DNA of 64,000 bases from the NCBI RefSeq assembly GCF_037975245.1, contig NC_092565.1, positions 18,951,999 to 19,015,998 on the forward strand. Direction: 5' to 3'. Source of the stretch: Apostichopus japonicus. Its lineage: Eukaryota > Echinodermata > Holothuroidea > Aspidochirotida > Stichopodidae. Made by a program: the position numbers and the translations under genes. The notes beneath the pieces were generated by a model. It made no database searches. It was given only the letters and a program-made list of their open reading frames with translations, and had not been told where the DNA came from. Numbering within the stretch: position 1 is the first letter of the stretch; each line of letters begins with the position of its first letter. Positions 33,774 through 45,078 of this stretch are shown piece by piece.

Positions 33774-35217
33774 TAAAGGGCAAAGTACAGCTTTGTTTCT
33801 AACGAAAAGGAGCACCTTGAAAAAGACAAACTAATTTATTTTTCCAGTTAGGGGATTTGGTCTAGAAAGTGTAAAAATTTCACTTACTCAAATATTATTT
33901 GCAGTTATCTTTTCAAGCTGCAGAGAATTCAAAAAGGCAACAGTCCATGCTACATTTTCATGGAACCTATTGGATAGCCTTTGGGGAAGTTTATCTGTTG
34001 ATTCGTGTCTCTTTGTCGATTCAAGTCTTTCTTGATAAAAACGACCAGTCAAAGTATATGGTTATTAGAACCTGAGATGGGTGTCTTGACAGTGCACAAA
34101 GTGATTGTACATTTTGAGGTAATAAGTAATTTCTTGCAAACTGCAAACTCCGTCTTAGCGAACGTTCATGTCTTTCAATTTTTGTTCATTTTCCGTCAAT
34201 TGTGTGAATATTACCCAAGTTGTGATCATCATGGTTTGAATTTGACACATACATATGTGATGCAATCTGGGGAGATAAGAATTGTGGTCATTTTTTATAT
34301 GAACGACATTTTTCCAGCCATGAATATAATGCCCCTCTCCCTCACCCGCCCCACCCTCTCCCTGTTCACCCAAAGATGTGTCTGTCTGCTTGCTAAATAA
34401 TACTGTATTTTGCAAACCATGTGTCTAAAGCTAAATGCAAATTACTTTGGCATATCTAGTGAGTCAAGAACGCCACCCACTTGTTTTCTGTTTTCCAATC
34501 ATGGCCTGCCAGATCAATTTCATGCCCATCCCTGCCCTAAAAGATTGGGTCATGATATTTTAGGGTACCACTCGCCAGTGAAATATATAATTTCAAAAAC
34601 TAAGTCTAAAGATAGCAATGCAATGCATGATGCATGGATCCATAATGTAGTATCCTCACCAAACTTATCAGAGATTCACACGAGTGTCACCTTGACAAAT
34701 GTCCAGTATAATAGTCATAAACGGTTGGATATCCCCGATAGTCCAGCGTCTGGATGACCCCAATTATCCTGTTTGTAATTGTAATCGTCCATGCTAGGAC
34801 AGAAGTGTTTACAAGCAATTTGCTGCTTTTATCTTCTTGATGCATTATTGTTCTATTTTGTGTGATATAATGTTATGTATACTCACTAGAATACTTGTCC
34901 ACATGACACCTGGATAAAGAAAAATACAACTTTCTTTCTCAATGTAAAAGATGTGGTTCGTTCTTTTCTCTGCAGTTTATTGATCTAAGTAAGAACTCCA
35001 TTTACTGATATATACTTTTTCAGCCATTGTATAGAATTAGGGGGGTGGGGTGGGTGATGGTGTTGGCAGATTTTTTTGGGTGGGTGGGGGAGAGTTGGAT
35101 CCCAGGATTAATACCTCACTGTCGAAAACATAATTAATAAATAAATAAAAAATCATAACACTAGTGTGAAATACAAATATTTCTGTGTATTTATCAAACT
35201 TTCAAACATTGCTCTGT

Positions 35218-35223
35218 AATAAA
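35218..35223 (+). terminator. Candidate polyadenylation signal for WDR34
   Basis: AATAAA about 1.4 kb after the stop codon. Other AATAAA copies occur in the A-rich tract near 35137. Chosen by position only. Confidence 0.35.
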
Positions 35224-35508
35224 GATTTTCCAGTATTTCAAAGGCAGAGTTACACAAATCGTTAGCTGTAAGACAAATCTGTTGTAACTATTAGTAATTC
35301 ATTCATGAAAAATATTCACTGGCAGAAGTCTGCTCAGGACGATATAATTGATAAAAAATATATTTTAATGTGTTCTATAGGAGTATGGAGTTAGCTGTGT
35401 TCTTAAACTAAAGATGCATATTTTGATAAAAGTTGGTTTAAACCACTGCAATTGCCAGATTCAAATGGTTAGGTTTATCTGAATGCTGAGATGCCCCAGT
35501 TTCTAAGA

Positions 35509-35514
35509 TTTATT
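35509..35514 (-). terminator. Candidate polyadenylation signal for PAAT
   Basis: AATAAA on the minus strand (plus-strand TTTATT); another lies at 35762-35767. Either would end PAAT within a few hundred bases of the WDR34 end. Confidence 0.3.
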
Positions 35515-36720
35515 CTCTGTGGAATAATAGGGGACAGTTCAGTGGTTGGTTTAACTATTAACCAGTTCAATGTTATGGAAGGTAATCTTTTCATTGAGGT
35601 ACCTAGAGGCATGGAGGGTCCAAATTCTGTTCACCTTAGACTTCAGTTTTAAAGCCGTGCTTTGTTTGAGCCGTAACTTCGGACAACCCATGTTATAATA
35701 TACACATATACTTAACATAAATATAAAAACATCACAATATTTGAAACAATTGACAAATTTGTTTATTTTGTGAGTAATATCATTAACTATTGCACTGAAA
35801 CACATTCAATATCAAAGAATTGACCATTGGCATAATCAAAAAGAACGAAAAAGTTAAGTAGACCTGGTTAACAAACTGTTTTTACTACTGGTTGGCATTA
35901 AAACCACCGTTCTAAAATTGAAATTTTGCTGAAACATGTTGGATAACTGACATCCAACTGTAAACACTGAAAGAAGTAAATTTATCCATTTCACAATATG
36001 TTTTTATCCCCAGAAGGTTTGTTTTTGTCTTTACTGTAGTTGAATGTGTATTTTTGTAATATTTCTGGTGTCTACGGCTAAAACATTCAAATTTCTCATA
36101 CACGTCACACAACACCCTGGTTGAAGAGATTTCTTTCGCAAAACTTAGTTATGTTAAATTACCGCGCTGTTCCAATTGATTTACTAAGTTACAAGCACAC
36201 GCTTGGGGTATAATTCAAACTACATAAGAGTTGAAAGTTGGTAGAACTTCCATCAAGTATGAGAGCTAGAAACTTTATGTATTTTTCCATCACATATTGC
36301 ATTTTGACACTGAGCCCTGTGTTTTTAACCTAAGATCAACATGTAGAGTACCAAGTAGAGTAATCACTTTCATACAAGTGAGGAGATGGTGAAGTACCTT
36401 AGGAGCATTAGATGTATAAAAACAACCAAACTTCTCATACCCCAAGCACACTTGTAAAGCCCTCATTATCAAAGCATCTCTCCATGACAGAATGCAAGTT
36501 AACCCAGGGTGGTACACAAAGTTAAAGCCCACCCAAAATGAGGTAGATTTTCTACATTTAAACACAGTGCTTGAAGCTACAATACTACCCTCTCATGCAC
36601 GACATTCATTTTCAACAGCTCATTGTTTCATTGATCAACCAACCGCAACATGCCAGAATATTGTCGGCTGCTTTCTGCCAACATTCATCACTTGATACTC
36701 TTGGATTAGAATATCTGTCA

Positions 36721-37338
36721 GTCTCCATGGTAAACCTTGCTCACTTTAAATTTGTGACTGCTTTATCTTGTTCGCTGAAGCTAATTTTTGCAATCATGTT
36801 CAACCTTAGTCAAACATGTATTTCAAAAGGGTCAAGTCTCTACTCCAGCCTTTCCGTCTTTCTTTAAGTCTCCATGATAACCTTGCTCTCCTTCAGTGTG
36901 TGACTGCTTTATCTTATTGCTGAAGCTGAATTTTCAACTAGTAACTTGATCATGTGCAGTCTTAGTCAAACATGTTTTTCAAAAAGCGTCATGTCTCTTC
37001 TCCAGCCTTTTCATCATTCTTTAAGTCTCCATGGTAACCTTGCTCTCCTTCAGTGTGTGACTGCATTATCTTGTTGCTGAAGCTGAATTTTCAACTAGTA
37101 ACTTGATCATGTGCAGTCTTAGTCAAACATGTTTTTCAAATATCGTCATGTCTCTTCTCCAGCCTTTTCATCATTCTTTACGTCTCCATGGTAACCTTGC
37201 TCTCCTTCAGATTCTGACTGCTTATTCTTGTTGTTTGCAGCAAATTGTTCAACTAATACCTCAATCCTGTTCAATCTTAGTTCTATATGTTTTTCAAAAG
37301 CATCGAGTCTCTTCTCCAGTCTTCCCATCATTCTTTCT
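36721..37338. repeat. Four tandem copies of the end of the last PAAT exon
   Basis: Copies begin with GTCTCCATGGTAACC-type sequence at 36721, 36868, 37025 and 37182 (periods 147, 157, 157). The copies at 36868 and 37025 are nearly identical. The 37182 copy is fully coding; the stop codon (37148-37146) lies in the 37025 copy; the other two are in the 3' UTR. Confidence 0.92.
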
Positions 37339-37428
37339 TCCAATGCTTGTAGTTGGGCAGCCATGGTCTCTTGAAGCATCGCAGCTAATCCTTGGCTACC
37401 GGGAACAGACTGCTGATCTTTCTCAGAT
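37146..37428 (-). CDS. C10orf88: PAAT-like coding exon 5 and stop
   Basis: SEKDQQSVPGSQGLAAML, then a heptad-like helix EERMMGRLEKRLDAFEKHIE and an acidic tail ending AGEET with TGA. Acceptor CAACAG. The exon contains one full and one partial copy of the 157-bp tandem repeat. Confidence 0.86.
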
Positions 37429-40400
37429 CTGTTGTCAAAACAAAATAATGATAAGATATAGACAAATCAACCAAGATAGAAAATTTCTTGTATAGGGTTA
37501 TGAAGTCTACAAGTAAGGAGAAGAAATCTGCTTATGTCCTAGAGATAGCTTAAGGGGATTAAAGAGCTGGAATTACTTAGACATGGAATTACTTAGACTT
37601 GCTAATAGGATTAAAGGATAGAGCTAGAGATGAGGAGAGGGGTATAGGGCAGTGGGGCGGTGGTTTTATGAGGTGAGGAGCGAAGGTAGTAAGGAGAGAC
37701 AAGGAAAGGGAGAAGCTGAAGTTGTGTGAGAGGATAGCGGTGATAAGGTTGGAAGGTAGCAAAGGTTGTTGATGAAGGCTGGATGTTTTGTGATTGTGAA
37801 AGGAAGCAGTGGCATTTTGTGGAGTCCGATAATAAATGAAGAAAAGCATCGAATAACACTGTCCTGAACTTACTACCCCAAACTACGTAACAGATAGTGA
37901 CAAACAGCAATCTTATCTTTCTGATCATCAAAGGAAAATTTGGGCATATGTTAAGAAAGTCACATTTCATTCGAAATCACAATTTATTTTCAGGCATTAA
38001 TCTCATCCAGATTATCAATAAGATGCTTAAAACAGGCTAAATACTTTTTCTCTTGTTGGGCTTCCACAGTTGCATTATCTTTTATCTTATACTGTATGTT
38101 AATATACTGATATCTATAGCCATTATACTACATGTAAATGCTGAACGTGTAAGAATAAAGTGTAACACCAGTGACTAACATTGGGTAAAATATCATATCA
38201 TAATTACAAACAAAAACAAAGAAATTCCATGTAAGCCTCTCCACTATTTTTGTAACATTAACGCCACCGATGCTAGTCACAGCTAACTCTTTATATGTTA
38301 AATTAGCTTCAAACAAGTTTGCTGGATAGAAACTGTTCAGTTTTGCAATCAACAGTTAAACAACCAGACTGATATGGACAGAAGATTCCTTCCTTCACTT
38401 TTGAGCATCTAGATCAAACGAAACATACTTGAGACTACTTCCATTAATTCCTATGGGTCGTGTCTTGCCTAGACTAAAAAAAAAGAAGAAGTTTCTAAAA
38501 TTTCACATACCCGGAAGCCTCTTTTTCCGCTTTCTCGCTTTCATCCGGTTTGGCGGTCTGCTGTCTTTCGTCACGTCGCATCTGAGAGACATTCTTGCAG
38601 ATCCCTTGTAAAGATTGATACAGTTGGTTGTTTGCACCGGGAGCATTGCCATGACGACCAGAAGCTGATGCCATCATTTTACTCATAGCCTCTGTCAAAG
38701 CATTAGAATCAGCATTGCCACCTTGTGTTTGTGAGCTAAGCCTGGCTAGTTCACCACTCCTGGATAACATTGACAACATTCCTACCATGGGGCTCGCCGA
38801 GGTGTCCCGAGAGGCCGATTCTTGCGCTCGCTGCTGTATATCGCTCCACACGGAACTTTGATTCTGAAAAACGGCAAAAAAGTTATTATGAAAGTTTACA
38901 CTATTGGAGGAAAGTGAAGAACAGATCATTGGTACAAAATAGGCACAGGAGCCACATGTACATGAGAATAATAAATAAATACAATGCTAGATATAGCGCT
39001 ATTCCAAATATGATCATAGCGCTTAACAACAAAAGAAAACAAAAACACACTGTCAGATAAATGGCAGAAAATGAATACTCAGTACAAATACAAAGATGAA
39101 AAATGACCCTAGAAAATATGAGTTTTGAGATTTCTTTTGAACCCCCATCTTTTCTTGGCATTTCTTTAGCAAACATTTGTAAGAAAGTTGGACAGTTGAA
39201 AACTGAACTTGGCAATACAAGTAACTTATATATGAGGAGAGCATTGTGGTCAAGTGGTTAAGGCAGTGGACTGGTGATCTAAGGATTACAGGTTCAAGCC
39301 TTGGCCAGATCATTGCATTGTGTCCTTGGCCATTGCCTCTCTTCACCCAGGTGTATAAATGGGGACTTGCCAGGTAACTTGTAAATATAGTTGCGTGCGC
39401 CGGTTTCTGGCTGCACCCTATGGGAAGTCCCCCGGGGGACACGTGGTTGTGGTGCACTGTGGTATCCCAGGGAGAGATTGATTGAATTGCGCACACTTTG
39501 GTGTGTAGGTTAGACAAGTTACCAATGACCAAGGCTAATAGCGCCTTTCAACAATTTCTGTTGACTTAGGAGCTATATGAATGTCTTCTGATTGATTGAT
39601 TGATTGACTCAACAACACTAAACCAATAGGTAACGTCCAATGAGGTTTTTTTTTCCACTCACCTCCTGATACTGTTCGACAGTTTGCATCAGATGTTCGA
39701 CATTCTCTGGAACGGGTTGTGACATGGTGGAAAGTAACTGGCGAACTTTCACCATGTCAATATGCTTCTTCGGCAGAATTAGCTCGGACTCTTCACTGAC
39801 CTTGCACACCGTCACAGCCAGTCTCGATACCTTCAGGCAGCGTTTCTCGGCTAAGGATAACAGCTGGCGGAGAAAGAAGCAACAGAATGCATTTACATCA
39901 TCTGTAGTTAAGCTTACATTATTTTACATTATTATGGTTTCAAGTATGTCTGATCAGATTTCCTATTTCTTTATCAGACCTTCAATAATCTATAGAGCTG
40001 ATACATCACAATTCTACTAGACTGTGAAAATACTCCAGGAATGATGCTATTACTAACTGAGGGAAACTTGTCCAGAAATGATGATCACACCACTTAATTA
40101 CTTGCAAGAGAAGCAGGCCCAAACTTTCTTCATTGGTCAATCTGTGGATGCGACAGAAACAACTCAACCGGCTCTTAAAGAAAACCCTTGTAAGATAACA
40201 CAATTTTAATGTTTTCAACCTTTGATTTGTAATGAGTACCCACTTCTACCTGTACTCTAGCATAGTTACCTGTAGAAGTGCTGCCCCTTTTGGATTTGTA
40301 CTCACACTTGCAGCATTCACTAGTGCAAAGTCATGTACTCATATTCATGTTTAGGGCCTTGTACCCAAATTGGTACTCATAACAAGGGAAATTCTACTTG

Positions 40401-41754
40401 TACTTATACTCATGCTGTTGTACTCATACTACAAGTCTGCTGAACACACTAGACTGTAGTTATGAGCACATCAATATGACATCTTGGAGCCAAATATGTT
40501 TGAGTTTTTACATATTAAAATTCTGGTGTACCTTTAAAGAGCAAGAAGGTAGGGACTTCTCCAAAACAAACGTCTTCTTGTAATTTACACCCTGACACTC
40601 CTCCTCCTCTGTTAACTTCTCTCCTCTGACAGTACATGTATACTCCCCTCTATTATCATAGATTTCCATGTGTCGTGCATTAGTAACAACCTCCAAGGTT
40701 GCGATCTGTATCTCTTTCTCACACTGAAGAGTAACTGTGACCGGTATGAAATCCGTGCCCTCATCTTTGGGTCTAAGTTCGACATCTGAAAATCTCTGGA
40801 CACTACACGGCTCAAAACTAGGAGAAGATAAGAAAAGATGACTGTAACAGGTAAGTGATACATTAGAAATATAAAAACAAAATTACCATACTGAACATGA
40901 ATGCACAACAGAGACTTAACCGGTAATACATCAGTGTCAAAAACAGAAATCTAGTAGACTTAGAACTTTTCTATGCACATGACTAATAAACAGGAACAAC
41001 TTTTGCATCAGGTCAATAAATTGAAACAAAGCTAATCAATACCCATCACCCAATTACTAAGTGCAAAGTCGAATGATTACACAGAATACTTATGCATATT
41101 TATAGAGGCTGTACATAGAAAAAGGCCCAGTCTGTTCAGGCATTTAGCATTCAAGTTTCTGTCAGATCACTGGCTTCATTAAGCACAAGGAAATCAAGGG
41201 CTTTGTCACCTCGTTCTTCATACTAACGTGAACTGCATGGTTCTACGTTGTCCTCTGTGGGAGAGTTGTGATGGGAAATTTCAATGGATGAGCCTTCAGT
41301 AACTGTTTCTTAATTTAAAAGTTATTCACACCATCATGTGGCAATAAGTATCCAGCATTAGTCTAAAACTTACTACAGAGACTGAAACTTGAAAGAGTTT
41401 GACAATAACAGAAAAATTTACATACATAGTTCTTTCTTCAAACAAATCTGATGCAGGTCTACAACTCCTTTTCCACTGACCATTACAAGCAACAGTCGGA
41501 GATAAATTAGCTGCGGTAGGCTAGGCCCATGTTAGTAATGCTGCAATAGTAATACAATAACACCAAAAGTATGAGTGCTTAGTAACTTTTACTTAGGCCC
41601 TACGCCTATATTACGACAGGATTAACTAAACCTACCTATCTTCAGACCGGGCGTTATTATCATCAAACAGTAACGTTATCGCCGAAGAAAGCGAAGACGG
41701 TGTGCCTTCAATCCAAGACGACGAAGCTGATACATAATGTGAAGAAATCATCAT
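37146..41754 (-). CDS. C10orf88: C10orf88 / PAAT-like protein, 5 coding exons, 413 aa
   Basis: The human protein (PAAT, 445 aa) is described as associated with mitochondrial ABC transporters; that role is family knowledge and not visible here. Exons on the minus strand: 41754-41636, 40817-40532, 39863-39663, 38863-38511, 37428-37146. All are GT-AG with consistent phases, 1242 nt. TAA sits in frame just before the ATG. Recognisable parts: VVTNARHMEIYDNRGEYTC in exon 2 (human-like 'SSARNMEVYVGEEYCG'); LLSLAEKRCLKVSRLAVTV, then a DMVKVRQLLSTMSQPVPENVEHLMQ-type helix in exon 3; a Ser/Gln-rich middle (203-320); and a C-terminal coiled coil, MLQETMAAQLQALEERM onward (about 336-382). No signal peptide or membrane segment is seen. 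The assignment rests on remembered family sequence. The last 12 or so residues come from a tandem repeat copy. Confidence 0.82.
37491..37897 (+). mobile_element. Solo LTR (copy 2) with imperfect TSD
   Basis: Element 37496-37892 (397 bp) is homologous to the LTR at 11255-11645, opposite orientation. Flanks TATAG (37491-37495) and GATAG (37893-37897) agree at 4 of 5 bases. One terminal base has changed from the TG..CA form. AATAAA near the plus-strand 3' end suggests plus sense. It lies in PAAT intron 4, 68 bp upstream of exon 5 on the minus strand. Confidence 0.8.
38511..38863 (-). CDS. C10orf88: PAAT-like coding exon 4
   Basis: NQSSVWSDIQQRAQESASRD through GRHGNAPGANNQLYQSLQG and KAEKEASG; a Ser-, Gln- and Met-rich variable linker. 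Acceptor TTTTTCAG, donor GTATGT. Confidence 0.86.
39236..39608 (+). mobile_element. tRNA-derived SINE with TGATT tail
   Basis: tRNA-like head: A box TGGTCAAGTGGTT (39247-39259) and B box GGTTCAAGCC (39291-39300), with anticodon-arm-like spacing. A body of about 280 bp follows with TAGCGCCTTTCAACAATTTC and GAGCTATATGAATG, then a (TGAT)n-type tail, a tail style shared with L2-mobilised SINEs. In PAAT intron 3. No target duplication was identified. Confidence 0.82.
39663..39863 (-). CDS. C10orf88: PAAT-like coding exon 3
   Basis: LLSLAEKRCLKVSRLAVTVC to HLMQTVEQYQE, 67 codons, phase 0 at both ends. Acceptor CCGCCAG, donor GTGAGT. Confidence 0.88.
40250..40655. repeat. Source copy of the PAAT / WDR34-intron duplication
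   Basis: Covers the last 124 bases of PAAT exon 2 and 282 bases of intron 2. Near-identical to 32488-32889. The open reading frame here and the broken one there make this the likely parent. Confidence 0.88.
40532..40817 (-). CDS. C10orf88: PAAT-like coding exon 2
   Basis: SFEPCSVQRFSDVELRPKDE through CEKEIQIATLEVVTNARHME and [16 protein letters not shown]. Acceptor TCTCCTAG, donor GTACAC. Its 3' half has a decayed copy at 32763-32889. Confidence 0.88.
41636..41754 (-). CDS. C10orf88: PAAT-like coding exon 1
   Basis: MMISSHYVSASSSWIEGTPS then LLFDDNNARSED. Donor AG|GTAGGT. Two ATGs in a row; the first is used because TAA immediately precedes it. Confidence 0.8.
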
Positions 41755-44700
41755 TTAATAAATGCAAGTCGCTTAACTAAACGGTACCAGTATCACGTTA
41801 CCGCGGGGCCTTATAATTCAGTGTGAATGTGTTGTTTCATATACTCAACTGTTATTTATTATAGTGAGTACTGTGTGCGCATTCATGAAATAGCCTTGAG
41901 TGTGTTGAATTTCTGTGTTTCTGACTCACTGTGTAAAACAAACGCAGTCGAATATTTGGGGGTGCACTTATATATCATGGTTACTACTATCGCAACCTAA
42001 CGTGGTTAATGAGTTCCCAATGGTTGTTGCATGGCTTGTTGTATTTATGCCATAAGGTTATGTATTGTCCTTTCCAGATACCAAACAAGGGAGCTAACAG
42101 GTTCGGCACTTTCAATTTATTAGTAAAACTGTTGCAGCGCATTCTCTTAACCTATAATCTGCAATTTACGTTGCAATTTACGTGCGTTTTGGACAGATTA
42201 TTTCGTGGTCTGAATTGTTATAAGTGTAAGACGGCCGCGAGTATCAGAACTATATACCTCTCCCTATCAACGGATAGCTAAAAAGGACCAGGCTGTAAAA
42301 GTAAGGCCAACCGATTCAATCTTTACTGTAAACCGGATAATAGGGAATCCTTTTTAATCATCAACCTGTTACTATGTGAATTCTTTGCCGGACGGTTAAA
42401 CAGGTTTCGAAAACATGAAGTCCCCACCCCCCCCCCACCCCACCACCATCGGCCCGGACTCTTCCACAAGCGTCAATGGGAACAACCACTTAAAAGTTAA
42501 AACCCTTAGAAATTGCCTGTTGTGTAGCATTGAGTACATCTGCATGTTTCGGCAGGAAAACATCACTCAGCTTCCCTTGACTACGCTCTAACTATAAAAT
42601 GTATTTGAATGGAATAAATAACATAACTTTCTTCTAACATTTTGCCAAAAGGCAAGTCCGCGGCGGATACAGGATTTCTCTGAAGAGTGGGTCCGGGGGA
42701 CAAGTAGCGGTATCCATCAAAATTTCTACCAAGCTATCTACTAAAGTAATCTACCTTCTACTAAATTAGCGTACGATAATGGAGCGAACCAATTGCCCGC
42801 GCCTGAATCCTGTAAGGTCTAATGTGTAGCCTATTATTTGTATGAGCAAGATCATTTTTGCAAATTTTTCATTTTTAGTGCACAAGTCAGAAGATGGGGG
42901 CAGGGAGAACCTCCCTAGACCCTTACCTGTAAACATATAACTTGTGTTACTGAGTAGCGAAAATGTCTGTATAGTTTTGTCGATCGCCAATGCAAACTCC
43001 GGGATACGTCTTCACATGAAAATGAACCTGTAGGCTGTATATATTCTGATCCCAATCTCTTAAAATATCAAATCTCTGTATTTTATTGTCGAGGAACTGT
43101 ACATAGTTGCTCATAAATTGATAATGAAGTATCTAGGCATAGACATCATATATAGTATCAATTTGAATGCGGTATGCTTTCTGTTTATTTATTCACAGTT
43201 TACGTGGGTGTTTTGGCTTTCACTGAAAGGCAAGAATCTATAATGGGCTCATGAAATGCATTATTAACATTAAGCATGGAAAATTGACAGGAAGCCACAT
43301 AAAGGTGTATGAACCTACGGTTCATAGCGCAGTATATATAGAGCCAATGAATAAATGTTCCGTGATGTAAGCGATAGCTTTTGTACTTACTAGCCTATTA
43401 TGTAAAGCCAAACACATAGGCTATATATCACGAAGAAATATAACAACCCGCGGAATACATTTCGATATTTCGGAGTACGGTAAGGTACGTAAACATTTTG
43501 CTATTTGTCATCGGTAGGATTTTATATTATAAGGGTAAATAAATCAAATACTTGACCGTTATATGCTAGGGTAATGTAGGTATGACTATATATTCGGTAA
43601 GTAATTACGAACTCATTTCATACGCAAGCGTGTACGTGCATACGTGTTTATTACAATGTGGTTCGGTGAAATAATCATTGGCAACCTTAAATTTTAATGG
43701 TCGGATAATAATTCTCGAGAGTGGGTTATTCAATTATCCCAAAATATCGACAAATGTTTCCATTTTTTTATATAGAAAAACAACGACAATATTTTCTAGT
43801 AAGTAAGTGTAGCCTAGTCTATGCACAGGATTAAAATAGGAGGGAAACACCATTAATATATCATGCCAATGTATTTAATGTTATGCACTTCGATTATACA
43901 GAAGAGTTTCTATGCCTACTTCTCGATTCTACGGCTGTGTTGGTTTAAACCATATCTTATAATATCCAATGAACCGTCCCGTCACTGCGTAATCGATGTT
44001 TGTTTGTGTGTGGAGGGGGGGGGGGGGGGTTGTTCTATAAACTCTCTTAACATCCCATGCTCCTAAATAGTGCTTTAATGTAGGCTACTCCGCGATGATA
44101 AGGATGCTCTCCTACTACCCCTAAGACAGTCGTGGGGAATTTGAAGAATTTGCACCCCCCCCCCCCAACCCCGGCGCCTCCCTCTACCTTTGAAATTCTA
44201 TGAACGCCACTGAAATTAACTTATATACTGAGACAATTACTATAACGAGCAATATATAAGTTAGTGTGCATGTTTGTTTTGATAAACAACATATTTTCTT
44301 CCATGAGTTCAAACATCTGTAAAATAAATTAATCCAACACACATATCAGTCTGTTGCCGCTTGTAAACGGTAACGGCGAGAGAAATACAGGTGCAAACGC
44401 CAGCAGCAACGCCAGCAGCACCTTAATTACTTTAAAGGCTAATTAGTGTACGTCACAGCGAACTAGAATTCTCAGCTCTCTGCCGTGGTCGAGAGGAGGA
44501 GGTATAGAAAGGAGGGGTCTACACTAGATGTGCTAAGTTCTAACCGTTGAAATATTTCACAAAAATTGAAAAAGACTCTACTATATAGGCAATTACATGC
44601 TTCAGTGAGGGCAAACAGCCGAGAAGTACCGTAACTGAATGGGTGACATGGTGGACGACAAACCCTTGTTCAAGGTTAATGATCTGTAACCATTATTTGA

Positions 44701-45002
44701 CTTTCTAGCATAATTTGAAGATGACTATCAATGATACCTATAATTATGTTAACTTAAAACTTGTGATATATGCGTGGAGTTTCCACAATGCATGGTAGTA
44801 TGCTTAGTGGGACCGTTGTATAATCGTGTTATATAGGTGTTGCACCTCAATTTATCGTTTCTTTGACTTACACACCAAAATCGTCACTTTCAAGGCCCGT
44901 CAAAGAGAAAATACTAGTTTTCAACTGGCATATCATATACCCACTACATGATGGCTGAAGCGTAAGTTGGCATGTCATGGCACTTGCAAATTTCCATATC
45001 GT

Positions 45003-45078
45003 GACCGTTTAGATTTTGAGCTAGAAGAGGAGCAATTTTAGCATACTGAACCCCACCCTTCCGTCTGCTCGCTCGGAG
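45003..45078 (+). repeat. Short dispersed repeat, copy 1
   Basis: GACCGTTTAGATTTTGAGCT followed by AGAAGAG and TTTAGCATA. It matches 47791-47870 in the same orientation, after which both copies continue with similar CCC(A)ACCC-N-TCTGC sequence. Confidence 0.75.

Larger units (their letters stand above)
33774..37145. other. Convergent 3' region of WDR34 and PAAT
   Basis: The left part should be WDR34 3' UTR and the right part PAAT 3' UTR. Plus-strand AATAAA signals occur at about 35137 and 35218. Minus-strand AATAAA signals lie at 35509-35514 and 35762-35767. No coding exon was recognised. Confidence 0.55.

Noticed and set aside
39247-39310. tRNA gene
   Set aside because: A and B boxes are present but the acceptor stem does not pair and a SINE body and TGATT tail follow.
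42655-42720. Possible DNA-transposon end (GCGGCGGATACAGGATTTC-like), with GGCG-type sequence near 44200
   Set aside because: The motif resembles transposon termini, but no matching inverted end or target duplication was found.
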